Source: Anaerolineae bacterium (GTDB lineage: Bacteria > Chloroflexota > Anaerolineae > 4572-78 > J111). From it: DNA of 64,000 bases. Numbering within the stretch: the stretch's first letter is position 1; the number at the start of each line of letters is the position of its first letter. The stretch spans positions 1 through 64,000 of the forward strand of contig JAKLJP010000022.1 in NCBI GenBank assembly GCA_023151115.1, given 5' to 3'. This document shows, in pieces, positions 25,676 through 34,697 of the stretch. Under the pieces are notes generated by a model. It saw nothing but the letters and a program-made list of their open reading frames with translations. It was not told the DNA's origin and made no database searches. The translations under genes were made by a program, and so were the position numbers.

Positions 25676-28600
25676 CTAATTGACTGTAATCCGGATTGTA
25701 TCAGTGTCAGATGCCCCATCCTCGTCGGTGACAGTCAAGGTGACATCGTATTGTCCGGCACTGGAATAGGTATAGGTCGGGTTGACCCCGCTGCCGGTAA
25801 TGGTATCACCAAAATCCCATTGATAGGTAAGCGTATCAGCGCCAGGGTCGCTGGAGGCGCTGGCATCAAAAGTTATCGTCTCGCCCAGGGTGATGGCGGT
25901 TGCGCTGGCGTTTGCACGGGCCGTTGGCGGAACGTTATTGATCGTAACTTGAGCCGTATCAACGGCGCTGACGGCCCCATCACTATCGGTGACGCGCAGG
26001 GCAATTGTGCGGGTGGCCGGGACGTCCGGGAAGGTTGTGCTGGGGTTCTGGTCGGTTGCATCAACGGTAAAATTGCTGCCGTCGTAATCAAAATCCCACT
26101 CGAAGGTCAACCCATCCCCGCCGGGGTCGCTGCCGCTGCCGTTGAACGTAACCGGATCACCTTCATTTACGGTCTGGTCAGAACCGGCTTCGGCGGTCGG
26201 CGCAACATTATTCACCGTCACCTGCAAAGTGTCGGTGCCAATCACGCCGTCACCATCGGTGACGGTCAGGGTAACGGTACGATTAGCCGGTCCATTCTGG
26301 TAAGTGTGATTTACACTCACTCCGTTGGCGGTCGGACTACCGTCACCAAAGTCCCACTGATAGGTTAAATTGGTATCATCTGGATCCGTGGAGCTACTGC
26401 CATCAAAGGTCGCGGCATCCCCCTCGTTTATCGTCTGGTCAGGCCCCGCTTCGGCTACAGGGGGAGCATTATTGACGGTAATGACCACAGAGGCGGTAGC
26501 GCTGTCATTATTGTCGTCGGTAACGGTCAGGATGGCGGTGTAAGTTCCCCCGTTAGGATAAGTATAATTTACACTCACCCCGTTGGCTACCGGGCTGCCA
26601 TTGCCAAAATTCCATTGATAAGTTAAATTTGTATCGTCGGGGTCGCTCGAGCCGCTCCCGTCAAATGTCACACTTGAGCCTTTAGCCACCGTAGTGGGGG
26701 CAGCCACAGCAACAGCAGTGGGCGGCAAGTTAGCAATCCGCACCTGAAGCGTGGTCACGGTATTGTCGCCGCTGCTATCGAAGACGCGCAAAGAGACCGT
26801 ATAGAGCCCGTCATCGGTATAGGTATGAGTTACGGTAATACTGGTTGTGGTCATGGTGATGCCGTCGCCAAAGTTCCAGCGGTAGGTTAAGGTATCGGGG
26901 CCGGGGCTGGGATCGTAGCTGCCGCTGGCGTCAAAAATTATGGGGACATTGATGGTCGTGGTCAAGGGATTGGCTGTAGCTACCGCGACGGGAGGCAGAT
27001 TACTAATCTCTATTTGAGCTGTGCTAAAACTTTCCCCATCATGCCCATCATCCTCGTTGCTATTATAATCCTTGTCTCTCACCCGCAAGCGAACGGTTTG
27101 GTTTCCCGCTTGATTGCAATTATAAGATACCCGCCGGCCTGGCGCTTCAAAATTCGGATTACGGTCCAGGTCCCACCAAAACTCCAGGCTCGACACATCA
27201 TCGGGGACATCATCAGCCGTTGCGGTCAATTCAATAGTCTCGTTTTCATCACAGGTGTAGGACCCCCCGGTCACAGCCCAAGGTGACAGGTTTCTTACGG
27301 TGAGTAAGAAGCTGTCATTGGTTGTACCCCCGTCGTCATCAACTACCTGTAGCCCTACACTATACTGTCTTGGGCCGTCAGGATAGAGGTGAGTTCCAGA
27401 TGCTCCTGTTGCTGTTGTATTGTCGCCAAAGGTCCAGGTATAAGTTAAAATATCACGAACCCCTGGGTCAGTCGCACTACCGTTATAAGTCACGGCTGTA
27501 TTTTCGTCTATAGTGTGGTCAGGTCCAGCATCGGCGGTAGGGTTAGCATTTAAGATAGCAACAGCAACACCGGTCGAACTGGAAGCGCCGCTGTCATCGG
27601 TGACAGTTAGGGTGGCGCTGTACACACCGTTGTCTTCGTAGGTGTGAGTAGTGTTTTCCCCGCTGCCACTTTGGCCGTCGCCAAAGCTCCAACTATAGGT
27701 CAGCGCATCGTTCGAGCCGGGGTCGCTGGAGTCGCCGGCACTAAATGAAACCGCAGAGCCTTCCAGCACTCCGCTGGTAGCGCTGGCTACAGCTATCGGC
27801 GGCTCGTTCAAAGTAGATACCTGGGTGGTGGCAAAAACCTCGCCGCCATCGCCATCGTCAACCCGAATACGCACGGTATAATCGCCCTGGTTATACCAGA
27901 TATTTGAGATGGTATTGTCCGGTCCAGCCTCGTCAAAAGAACCGTCATTATCCCAATCAACGGCAAATGTTAGAGGGTCATTGCCCACATCTTCGGCGGT
28001 GACGGTTAGAGCCAGGGGGGAGCCTTCACCCACCGGCCCATTATTGGAAACGCCGGTGATAACCGGCGGCACATTACCCACCGTTACATCAATCGTATCA
28101 ATTGTTTCACCACCGTCTTCGTCACGCACCCGTAAGGCCGCCATAGTTTTAAGCGGCCCATTGGCGTAGATCTTTGAGGCAGAAGGTCCGCTGGCGTCGG
28201 AGGTAAAATTGCGGCCATCGTAGCTAAAGTCCCAGGCGTAGGTCAGGGTATCCAGAGAACCCGGATCGGTAGCGGTACCGTTAAATATAACCCGCTCTCC
28301 CTCGTTGACACGCTGATCAGAGCCGGCATCTACTAGCGGCGGGAGGTTAATTACATTGACCAGCAGCGTTTCTTCCGTTATCCCGCCATCATTATCACGA
28401 ACAGTGAGGCGCACGGCATAATCGCCGTTATTCTGATAAGTATGGTGGGGAGTCAAAGTATCGCTTACTTTGGGCTGGCCGTCGCCAAAGTCCCATTCAT
28501 ACAGCAAGACATCGTGCCCAGGGTCATTGGCAATGCCCATAAAGGCAACTTCCTGGCCTTCTTCAGCCAGCATATCCTGTCCCAATTCAACCAACGGCGG

Positions 28601-29230
28601 CACGTTGCTCACCAAGATGGTAGCGACGGCCACGCCGACCCGTCCCATCAAATCAGTTGCTTGAACAGCAACAACGTAGTCACCCTCATCGTAAAAAGTA
28701 GCCGAAGCGGCCGGGCCATTGAAGTCATCATATTGCCCATCATTATCCAGGTCCCAGGCATAATTTACCACCCCCGGCACAAAATTGAGCACCGATCCGG
28801 CTAATTCAGCCGTTACTGCAATGGGGCTGCCTTCATCCCCGGTGTAGGGACCGCCGGCATTAACTTGAAGTGTGTCTGAACCCATAGTGGGGGTCAGGGT
28901 GGGTTCTTGAGTAAAGGTTGGGATAGCAGCCCGGGGGGTTGGGGTTACACGAAGGGCCTGATCTTGCTTTACCGCTTCAACAACTTGCGGCCTGATGGGG
29001 GCCACTCGGGTTGAGTCAGAGGCTTTAACCGAGTAATCAGCCGATACTTTTGAAACTAAACCTACCTCAAGCCATGGTCCGGGAGAATTTTGTAATCCCA
29101 AGGTAGCCGTAGCAAAAATGAGCGACCAACCAATTATTAAAAAGACAGGCAAAAGTACATCGAAGCGCGGCGTACCTCGCCACTTTCGCCGGCCTATTTG
29201 CCTGGTGGTCTCAAGATCGGCCATGGCCAC
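25676..29230 (-). CDS. Membrane-anchored protein with twelve PKD domains
   Basis: 1,184 aa. A basic cytoplasmic tip, one membrane helix (about 25-46, FDVLLPVFLIIGWSLIFATA), a linker with TPTPRAAIPT, then twelve PKD-type beta-sandwich units of about 85-90 residues, recognisable by repeats of YTWDFGDG- and LTVTDDDG-like motifs each ending in a V..NVPP hinge. PKD arrays are extracellular binding or spacing modules. No catalytic domain is seen. Start is GTG 29230 or ATG 29224. The gene begins 11 bp after the histidine kinase stop, so the two form one operon. Confidence 0.88.
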   Translation of the reverse strand: MAMADLETTRQIGRRKWRGTPRFDVLLPVFLIIGWSLIFATATLGLQNSPGPWLEVGLVSKVSADYSVKASDSTRVAPIRPQVVEAVKQDQALRVTPTPRAAIPTFTQEPTLTPTMGSDTLQVNAGGPYTGDEGSPIAVTAELAGSVLNFVPGVVNYAWDLDNDGQYDDFNGPAASATFYDEGDYVVAVQATDLMGRVGVAVATILVSNVPPLVELGQDMLAEEGQEVAFMGIANDPGHDVLLYEWDFGDGQPKVSDTLTPHHTYQNNGDYAVRLTVRDNDGGITEETLLVNVINLPPLVDAGSDQRVNEGERVIFNGTATDPGSLDTLTYAWDFSYDGRNFTSDASGPSASKIYANGPLKTMAALRVRDEDGGETIDTIDVTVGNVPPVITGVSNNGPVGEGSPLALTVTAEDVGNDPLTFAVDWDNDGSFDEAGPDNTISNIWYNQGDYTVRIRVDDGDGGEVFATTQVSTLNEPPIAVASATSGVLEGSAVSFSAGDSSDPGSNDALTYSWSFGDGQSGSGENTTHTYEDNGVYSATLTVTDDSGASSSTGVAVAILNANPTADAGPDHTIDENTAVTYNGSATDPGVRDILTYTWTFGDNTTATGASGTHLYPDGPRQYSVGLQVVDDDGGTTNDSFLLTVRNLSPWAVTGGSYTCDENETIELTATADDVPDDVSSLEFWWDLDRNPNFEAPGRRVSYNCNQAGNQTVRLRVRDKDYNSNEDDGHDGESFSTAQIEISNLPPVAVATANPLTTTINVPIIFDASGSYDPSPGPDTLTYRWNFGDGITMTTTSITVTHTYTDDGLYTVSLRVFDSSGDNTVTTLQVRIANLPPTAVAVAAPTTVAKGSSVTFDGSGSSDPDDTNLTYQWNFGNGSPVANGVSVNYTYPNGGTYTAILTVTDDNNDSATASVVITVNNAPPVAEAGPDQTINEGDAATFDGSSSTDPDDTNLTYQWDFGDGSPTANGVSVNHTYQNGPANRTVTLTVTDGDGVIGTDTLQVTVNNVAPTAEAGSDQTVNEGDPVTFNGSGSDPGGDGLTFEWDFDYDGSNFTVDATDQNPSTTFPDVPATRTIALRVTDSDGAVSAVDTAQVTINNVPPTARANASATAITLGETITFDASASSDPGADTLTYQWDFGDTITGSGVNPTYTYSSAGQYDVTLTVTDEDGASDTDTIRITVN

Positions 29231-29241
29231 TCACGATAGAC

Positions 29242-31701
29242 TTAAGGTATCTCTAATAGAAACTCTTCCATCCTTTTCTTCAGGGATGGATTGGTTGCTT
29301 TGGGTTGAGCTGCAGCCTCAGTCAAAGGAGTTTCTTGAGGCAGGGTAAAGAAAAAGGTACTGCCTTTACCCGGCTCACTTTCTAGCCACACCTGCCCTTC
29401 ATGCAATTCAACCAGTTGTTTAACAATAGTTAAACCCAAACCAAATCCCCCATGCCCGGCAATATGGTTGGCGCGAAGCTGCATAAACCGTTCAAAAATG
29501 CGCTCCTGATCCGCGGGGGCAATCCCGGCGCCGTTATCCTTTACGCTCACCAGAATACCTTTGTGATAATTCTGGGCGCTAACCTCAATTCGCCCACCTT
29601 CTGGCGTAAATTTGATGGCATTCGAGATCAGGTTGGATAAAATAAGTTCTACTTTTTCGGCGTCAGCCTGGATAGTGGGCAGGTCGTCGGGTAAGTTGAC
29701 AGTTAGGGTGTGTCCTTCCAACTCGGCCATTGCTTCAAAATCAGACACAACTTTATCAATCACCCCCTGGATATGGGTAGCGTCGAGCCGTAGAATGGCT
29801 GTGCCCGTATCCAGACGTTGAATAGTTAGCATGGCATCTACCATAGTCCGCATGCGCACCGTACTGGCCACCATAAAGCGCATAGATTTACGCAGCTTTT
29901 CCGGTACCCGTTTTTCGGCATAACTGGCATAGCCCATCATTGCTCCCAGTGGTGTGCGCAGTTCATGAGCAGCAATGTAGATAAACTGCGTTTTCTGTTC
30001 ATCCGATTTGCGGACAGTTTCGTAAGCCTGCTGGGTTGCTTCAAAAAGCTGAGCATTCTTAATAGCAATCGCGGCCTGATTGGCCATTGTTCCCAAAAGC
30101 CGCTCATTGTCTTCTTCCATTAACTCGGTTTGGGGGTAGGCTTCATCGGGAATGACCATAAGCATGCCCACCGTCTCCTGGGCGGCAATCAAAGGCGCAA
30201 TCATCACTGGCGATGTTCCCGTTCTATTGAAGGTTCCATTCAACGAATGAGCACCTATATCGGCCAACTGAATACTCTGAGGTTTGGCCGCGGCTAACAG
30301 GGTTCGGACGGCTCCTTTTTCTTCAAAAGCCAGATTGGGCAGAGCAGTCAGATCGTTGGTGGTTGAGGCGCGAGGGATTAATAACCGGCCGCTTTCATCC
30401 AACAAATAGACAATAACCTCATCCGTGCCTCGGATAACTTCCTTTAAACTAGTGGTCACTGCCTCTAAAACATGCTCCAAATTCAGGCCCGACCTGATGG
30501 TAACGGCTGTACTACCCTCGTACAGGGCCGTCAACTCTTCAATTCGCTTTTGCAGGGCAGAGGTATAACGGGCCAGGCTCTCGGTCATGTGATCCAGCGA
30601 ATTAGCCAGCGAGCCTATCTCGTCATCTGCCTCAATAGCCGTACGTCGGGTAAAATCACCGCCGGCTACGGCCATGGCATTTTCCATCAAATGCTGCACT
30701 CGCTTGGTGATGGTATTGGCCGTAAAATAGCCAATAGCAAATACCAAGGGTAAGGCAACAGCAAAAATCAGCACCATTCGATCACGCAGGGTCGTTTCTC
30801 GCGCGTCAATAAAGGTCCGCAGCAGCGCCACCGAGTAAAAGCCCAGCGGCTCACCCCTGGCCCGAAAGACCCCGAAGAGCAGGTTATATTCGCGTCCTCT
30901 AAAGTTTAAAGACCGAAAAAGGCTTTGTTCAGCACCCTCGCTTAACAAGGTGCGTGTTTCTAATTTACTTAGAGTCAGAGCTTCTACCGCGGCATTGCTG
31001 CCCGTCCCCAGGGTCGTGTTGATGACCTGCCCATTCAGATCATATAAGGTGATATCGGCAAAGGTAAATTGGGCCAGCATTCTCAATAAATCCTGCGTGT
31101 AACTGCTGACCATGATCGCCCCTACGATGTCTTCCCCTTGCCGGATGGGGCCAATGGTAATTAACATCTCCTGGCCTTCTATATTGGCCAGGGTAACATA
31201 CTTATCCCCTTTCTCATCAACTACCCCACTGAGAACTTTTTGCACAATCGGCCAATCCGATAGGTCTGCGCCATCAGAAACCGTATAATCTTCAACGTCG
31301 GTGGAATTGGGCGGGCGATGAATTTCCAGAAGTTGCCGCCCTTCTAAATCTATCAGGTCAACCCGGTCCAGTTTATTGGTAACAACCAGCGGGAAAACCA
31401 GAGATTGGAGCTTACTACGATCTTTATCCAGAATCGCTACGTCTATTCCTTCGGTAAAGGCAATTAAATTGATACCGGAAAGGTGCTCTTGCTCACGGCG
31501 AACAAAACTATCAGCCACCACGCTGCCGGCTTCAATCAATTGCCCGGTAAAACGCTCCTGTAGCGATTCGGCCACAAAGTTTACGGCCACATATACGCCG
31601 ATAAGAGACAACAAGAGGATTAACAACGCATAGGGAAGAATGATTTTAAAACGTATGCGCGAGTTAAAGTAAGTCTTTGGCCGGTGCCATAATGCCTGCA
31701 T
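29242..31701 (-). CDS. Transmembrane sensor histidine kinase
   Basis: 819 aa. N-terminal membrane helix (about 21-42), a large extracytoplasmic sensor region (double-Cache-like, with DRSKLQSLVFPLVV and VGAIMVSSYTQDLL), a second helix near 305-325, HAMP (TITKRVQHLMENAMAVAGGD), GAF, HisKA with phospho-acceptor His579 (AAHELRTPLG) and an HATPase with N box NLISNAIKFTPEGG and G boxes DNGAGIAP and GFGLGLTIV. A complete kinase. It heads an operon with the PKD protein. The promoter lies only 6 nt from the ATG. Confidence 0.93.
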   Translation of the reverse strand: MQALWHRPKTYFNSRIRFKIILPYALLILLLSLIGVYVAVNFVAESLQERFTGQLIEAGSVVADSFVRREQEHLSGINLIAFTEGIDVAILDKDRSKLQSLVFPLVVTNKLDRVDLIDLEGRQLLEIHRPPNSTDVEDYTVSDGADLSDWPIVQKVLSGVVDEKGDKYVTLANIEGQEMLITIGPIRQGEDIVGAIMVSSYTQDLLRMLAQFTFADITLYDLNGQVINTTLGTGSNAAVEALTLSKLETRTLLSEGAEQSLFRSLNFRGREYNLLFGVFRARGEPLGFYSVALLRTFIDARETTLRDRMVLIFAVALPLVFAIGYFTANTITKRVQHLMENAMAVAGGDFTRRTAIEADDEIGSLANSLDHMTESLARYTSALQKRIEELTALYEGSTAVTIRSGLNLEHVLEAVTTSLKEVIRGTDEVIVYLLDESGRLLIPRASTTNDLTALPNLAFEEKGAVRTLLAAAKPQSIQLADIGAHSLNGTFNRTGTSPVMIAPLIAAQETVGMLMVIPDEAYPQTELMEEDNERLLGTMANQAAIAIKNAQLFEATQQAYETVRKSDEQKTQFIYIAAHELRTPLGAMMGYASYAEKRVPEKLRKSMRFMVASTVRMRTMVDAMLTIQRLDTGTAILRLDATHIQGVIDKVVSDFEAMAELEGHTLTVNLPDDLPTIQADAEKVELILSNLISNAIKFTPEGGRIEVSAQNYHKGILVSVKDNGAGIAPADQERIFERFMQLRANHIAGHGGFGLGLTIVKQLVELHEGQVWLESEPGKGSTFFFTLPQETPLTEAAAQPKATNPSLKKRMEEFLLEIP

Positions 31702-32087
31702 AACTTCATTGTATCATAGGGTGGGCGGTTGTCAACCTAAAATTTTAGGCCACCCTTCCTTTTGCTCTCAAGCGCTTTATTTTGCCCTGTTAACATCGTC
31801 TGTTACTGACTCTGACAATTCTAGCACAAAAAAACATGAAAAAGGTTAGAAAAAAATTTGAAATCAGTTTGATTCTCCCTGATGAGTTTTGACTGTAGGC
31901 AAAAACGGTAACCAGGCTTAGTAGATCCAATTTTTCACCGTAGCGGGCGCATCCCTATGCGTCAGCGAGCGGCATAGGGATGCCAACCTACCCTTTTTCG
32001 GATAGGCTCTAACCTTCCAACCCTCCAGCCTTCCAACACATTACCAAAGTTGGTCGTCAAATTTCATTAGGACGACAAATTCCGTCC
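31702..32087. other. Intergenic stretch upstream of the histidine kinase
   Basis: No gene seen. It holds the kinase promoter and palindrome (31708-31749), a partial MITE whose left end GTAGATCCAATTTTT begins at 31921 and includes a GCATCCCTATGC/GCATAGGGATGC hairpin, and CTTCCAACC word repeats (about 32010-32041). Confidence 0.55.
31708..31749 (-). promoter_or_regulatory. Histidine kinase promoter with adjacent palindrome
   Basis: On the minus strand, TTGACA (31735-31730), a 16-bp spacer and TACAAT (31713-31708), then 6 nt to ATG 31701, predicting a leaderless or nearly leaderless mRNA. Directly upstream of the -35 is the perfect 14-bp palindrome CCTAAAATTTTAGG (31736-31749), a possible activator site. 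Confidence 0.65.
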
Positions 32088-32642
32088 TCAAGCCAAAAAG
32101 CGGAGCAGCCAGGTGGCCGAGCTGATAGCAGCCCAACAGATGATGAGGGTTTTGATGCTTTTGCCCAGCCAGCAGGCCAGGATAAATTTGTAATAAGGAT
32201 ACTTGGAAGCGCCGGCGGCCAGGCCGGCCAGATCAATCAACGGATTGGGGATAGCCGATAGGACAAAGACAGTCGCCATACCGTGACGTTCCATCCAGGT
32301 GTGCAACCGCTGGTACATGTGCCGATTTTCAATGACGCCGCTGCCGCCATAGCCGGCCAGGTAAGCAGTCGACTCGCCTAGGGCTTCGCCGACCGCGCCG
32401 ACCAGAGCCACCAGCCACCACTCGTTGGGCAGCGCTAGGGCCGTGCCGATGGTTACAGCGACGCCCGGCACGGGCAAGGCAATGGTCGCGTTGGCCAGTA
32501 AACTGGCTAAAAACACACCCGGATAGCCGTACTGGCGTAGTTGTTCAATATCAAAGCGTGAGGCAAAGATGGCAATGCCCACCGTAATACCCACTGCCAG
32601 CAAAATAGAACCGGCCCGGCTTAAAATTTGCCAGGCACTCAA
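32088..32642 (-). CDS. VTT (DedA/SNARE-associated) family membrane protein
   Basis: 184 aa with about five hydrophobic segments. Core VTT features: GVFLASLLANATIALPVPG, GAVGEALGESTAYLAGYGG with the conserved acidic/glycine pattern, and FVLSAIPNPLIDLAGLAAG. Family members are linked to lipid scrambling and envelope integrity. The start is unclear: TTG 32642 is the first start-like codon and no strong ribosome site is seen. An in-frame stop lies upstream. Confidence 0.8.
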   Translation of the reverse strand: MSAWQILSRAGSILLAVGITVGIAIFASRFDIEQLRQYGYPGVFLASLLANATIALPVPGVAVTIGTALALPNEWWLVALVGAVGEALGESTAYLAGYGGSGVIENRHMYQRLHTWMERHGMATVFVLSAIPNPLIDLAGLAAGASKYPYYKFILACWLGKSIKTLIICWAAISSATWLLRFLA

Positions 32643-32792
32643 CTTTTGACTGGTCGGTGGTTCGGTTGGCGTTGGCTTCAGGGAGGTTATTGGTTCAGTC
32701 AGAGAAAGAGATCCTTTTGTTGCAGCGAGGATAAAATTCGGTGGTTAGTTTACCATGAGGGGAGAGAAAAAAGAAATGAGAAATAAGAAATT

Positions 32793-32833
32793 GCCAATCT
32801 TGTTCCCAAACTGAGTTTGGGAACAAGATTGGC
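32793..32833. repeat. 41-bp perfect palindrome
   Basis: 20-bp perfect arms (32793-32812 / 32814-32833) around a single central base, containing CTTGTTCCCAAACT and its complement. It lies between the C39-like peptidase gene end and the VTT gene. No U-run follows, so it may be a mobile palindrome or a transcript-end structure. Confidence 0.75.
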
Positions 32834-32876
32834 CACGACGCGAAAGGCAGGAAGGAGATTAAAATTGGGCCGATTT

Positions 32877-33806
32877 TCATCGAGCGCGTTTGATGATGAG
32901 CGCCCAGTTATCGGCCTGCTCACTTTTTAAAAAGGCCCGCCAGCCGGCGGCGGGTTCGGCTTGGCCAGACCAGGCGCGGGCAAAATCGGCCAGAGGAACC
33001 TTATCCATGCCCAAGGTTGAACCGGCTACCTGGACGTATTTGCTACGGATATTGATCCGATCTACCAGCAGAAAATGCCCAAACGAGTTGATATAATCAT
33101 CAGTCATGCGGAATTGGCCGGCCTCTTTTTTCACCCGAACCAGGATGATAATGACTGCTTTTTGGCGCAGGTGGGTGATGAGATCGGCGGTATTATAGTT
33201 GTCGCCCTGTTCAATCTTTAATGGCTGGCCCAATTCGGCGCTGAGGGTGGTGGCGGTGTTGATCAGACCCGATTTGGAGATACCTTCGGCGTTAAAGCCG
33301 TAACTGACGGCAATATCACGCAGGCGGGTGTAATCAACCTCAAGCCCCAACCCTTTGAATGCCGCGTAGAGGGCCACCGGGCCGCAGGCATTGTTGGCGC
33401 CGGGCGGGAAAAAGGGTTCGGGGTAGTAAATCTGGTTGATGACCGGCACATCCAGCGCCCGTCGTCCCCCCGAAAAAATTTGGGGCAGAGTAATAAAAAC
33501 CGGCTCACGAGTGGGACGCGGTGTAGGCGTAAAGCCGACCGGAAACCCTCCGGCTGCCAGGGCGTTGGTGGCTGATGGCGTTGGCGGGACGGTGGCGGTG
33601 GCAGTCGGACGCGGGCCGGGGCCAGGCCAGGGGGTTGGGGTAACAATAACTGTGGCTGCCACTACCTGGGGCGTTGGCAGCGGCTCGGAGGCGGCCTGAG
33701 ACTCGGCCCCAGTCAAAATATAGGAAATTCCCCCGGCAATAATGGTATCAAACACAATCACTGCCAGTAAAAAGTACCGCCACTGCCGCGAATTAAATCT
33801 GAACAC
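32877..33806 (-). CDS. Membrane-anchored C39-like cysteine peptidase
   Basis: 309 aa. Membrane helix (about 9-31), a proline/threonine-rich stalk (TPTPWPGPGPRPTATATVPP), then a peptidase C39_2-type domain: INQIYYPEPFFPPGANNACG with the catalytic Cys near 141, and His in INSFGHFLLVDRI with the following Asp. Likely an extracytoplasmic peptidase or transglutaminase-like enzyme. GTG 33806 (GGGGG 6 nt upstream) is preferred to TTG 33821. It is upstream of the VTT gene on the same strand. Confidence 0.8.
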   Translation of the reverse strand: MFRFNSRQWRYFLLAVIVFDTIIAGGISYILTGAESQAASEPLPTPQVVAATVIVTPTPWPGPGPRPTATATVPPTPSATNALAAGGFPVGFTPTPRPTREPVFITLPQIFSGGRRALDVPVINQIYYPEPFFPPGANNACGPVALYAAFKGLGLEVDYTRLRDIAVSYGFNAEGISKSGLINTATTLSAELGQPLKIEQGDNYNTADLITHLRQKAVIIILVRVKKEAGQFRMTDDYINSFGHFLLVDRINIRSKYVQVAGSTLGMDKVPLADFARAWSGQAEPAAGWRAFLKSEQADNWALIIKRAR

Positions 33807-33878
33807 CTTTAACCCCCACAACCTTACATAATCTCAAATTTACCATAAGGTGAGGTCAGAGTCAATCTTTAAAGCAGG

Positions 33879-33964
33879 GAAGAGTGGGAGAATTGGAGGA
33901 ATGGAGGGTTGGAGGAAAGTTACCAACCTTCCAACCTTCCAACTTTCCAACTCTCCACTCCTTT
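33879..33964. repeat. GTTGGAGG-word inverted repeat
   Basis: One side is a run of purine words (GAATTGGAGGAATGGAGGGT) and the other a run of CCTTCCAACC words, imperfectly complementary. Related CTTCCAACC words are at 32010-32041. Confidence 0.55.
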
Positions 33965-34027
33965 CTTCATTGGGTCTAAAATGCTATATGAAATTGGGTG
34001 AAGATTGTGTAACATGGAAACACAGAA

Positions 34028-34121
34028 TCAGTAGATCCAATTTTCCGAGGAGTGAGGCACGCCTTCGTGCCGAACGCCGCCGCACGTGGGCGTGCTGGCT
34101 CCTCAAATTTGGATCCACTGA
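34028..34121. mobile_element. MITE-like element, TCAGTAGATCCAA family, copy B
   Basis: 94 bp, same ends and same centre as copy A, flanked by the perfect 3-bp direct repeat GAA (34025-34027, 34122-34124). It lies 39 bp upstream of the GTPase start and may carry or displace its promoter. Confidence 0.82.
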
Positions 34122-34160
34122 GAATAGATTTTAACAAGTTTAACTGGGGAGAAATTCAGC

Positions 34161-34697
34161 GTGGTAGATAATCTGGCCGTAGCGCTCTTTCATGTTAAAG
34201 TCATCCTGGCGGGTGATGGAACGGTGGGGAAAAGCTGCTTGCTGCGCCGCTATGTCTTTAATGATTTTGTCGAAAAACACAATATGACCATTGGCATGGA
34301 CTCGCACACCAAACTAACCAAGGTGCCGGGGTTGGGGCCGGTAAAGATTCACACCTGGGATTTGGCCGGTCAGCCGCAGTGGTCGGTAGTCCGCGAGAGC
34401 TTTTACCTGGGGTCGCATGCCATGGCCCTGGTTTTTGATGTTAATAATGTGGATACTATCAGACATTTGCCCGATTGGGTCAGCGAGTGCCGGGGCAAAG
34501 CAGGCGCTATACCCGTGCTGGTCGTGGCGAACAAGACCGACCTGCCTTATCGCGTGCCGGTAGATAAAATTGCTAAATGGGCCAGAGACAATAATTTTGA
34601 ATTTATCGAAACCAGCCCCAAAACCGGCTACAATGTGAACGCCATGTTTGAAAAGTTGGGCGCGATGGGGGTTAACTATGCCCTTAAGAGCCGCTAG
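34161..34697 (+). CDS. Ras-like small GTPase
   Basis: 178 aa, a single G domain with all motifs: G1 GDGTVGKS (18-25), G2 Thr43, G3 WDLAGQ (66-71), G4 NKTD (124-127) and G5 ETSPK. The Gln of DLAGQ matches the catalytic Gln of Ras/Rab. No prenylation cysteine at the end. Bacterial relatives (MglA, Rup families) act as polarity or signalling switches. The partner GAP/GEF is not adjacent. GTG 34161 follows GGGGAG. The 3' end overlaps the convergent dehydratase gene by 14 bp. Confidence 0.88.
   Translation: MVDNLAVALFHVKVILAGDGTVGKSCLLRRYVFNDFVEKHNMTIGMDSHTKLTKVPGLGPVKIHTWDLAGQPQWSVVRESFYLGSHAMALVFDVNNVDTIRHLPDWVSECRGKAGAIPVLVVANKTDLPYRVPVDKIAKWARDNNFEFIETSPKTGYNVNAMFEKLGAMGVNYALKSR

Larger units (their letters stand above)
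33807..34160. other. Intergenic stretch between peptidase and GTPase genes
   Basis: No gene seen. Divergent promoter region filled by a GGAGGAATGGAGGG/CCTTCCAACC hairpin (33879-33964) and MITE copy B (34028-34121). Confidence 0.55.

Noticed and set aside
25751..26368. Glycine-rich frame opposite the PKD array
   Set aside because: The repetitive look follows from the PKD repeats on the other strand.
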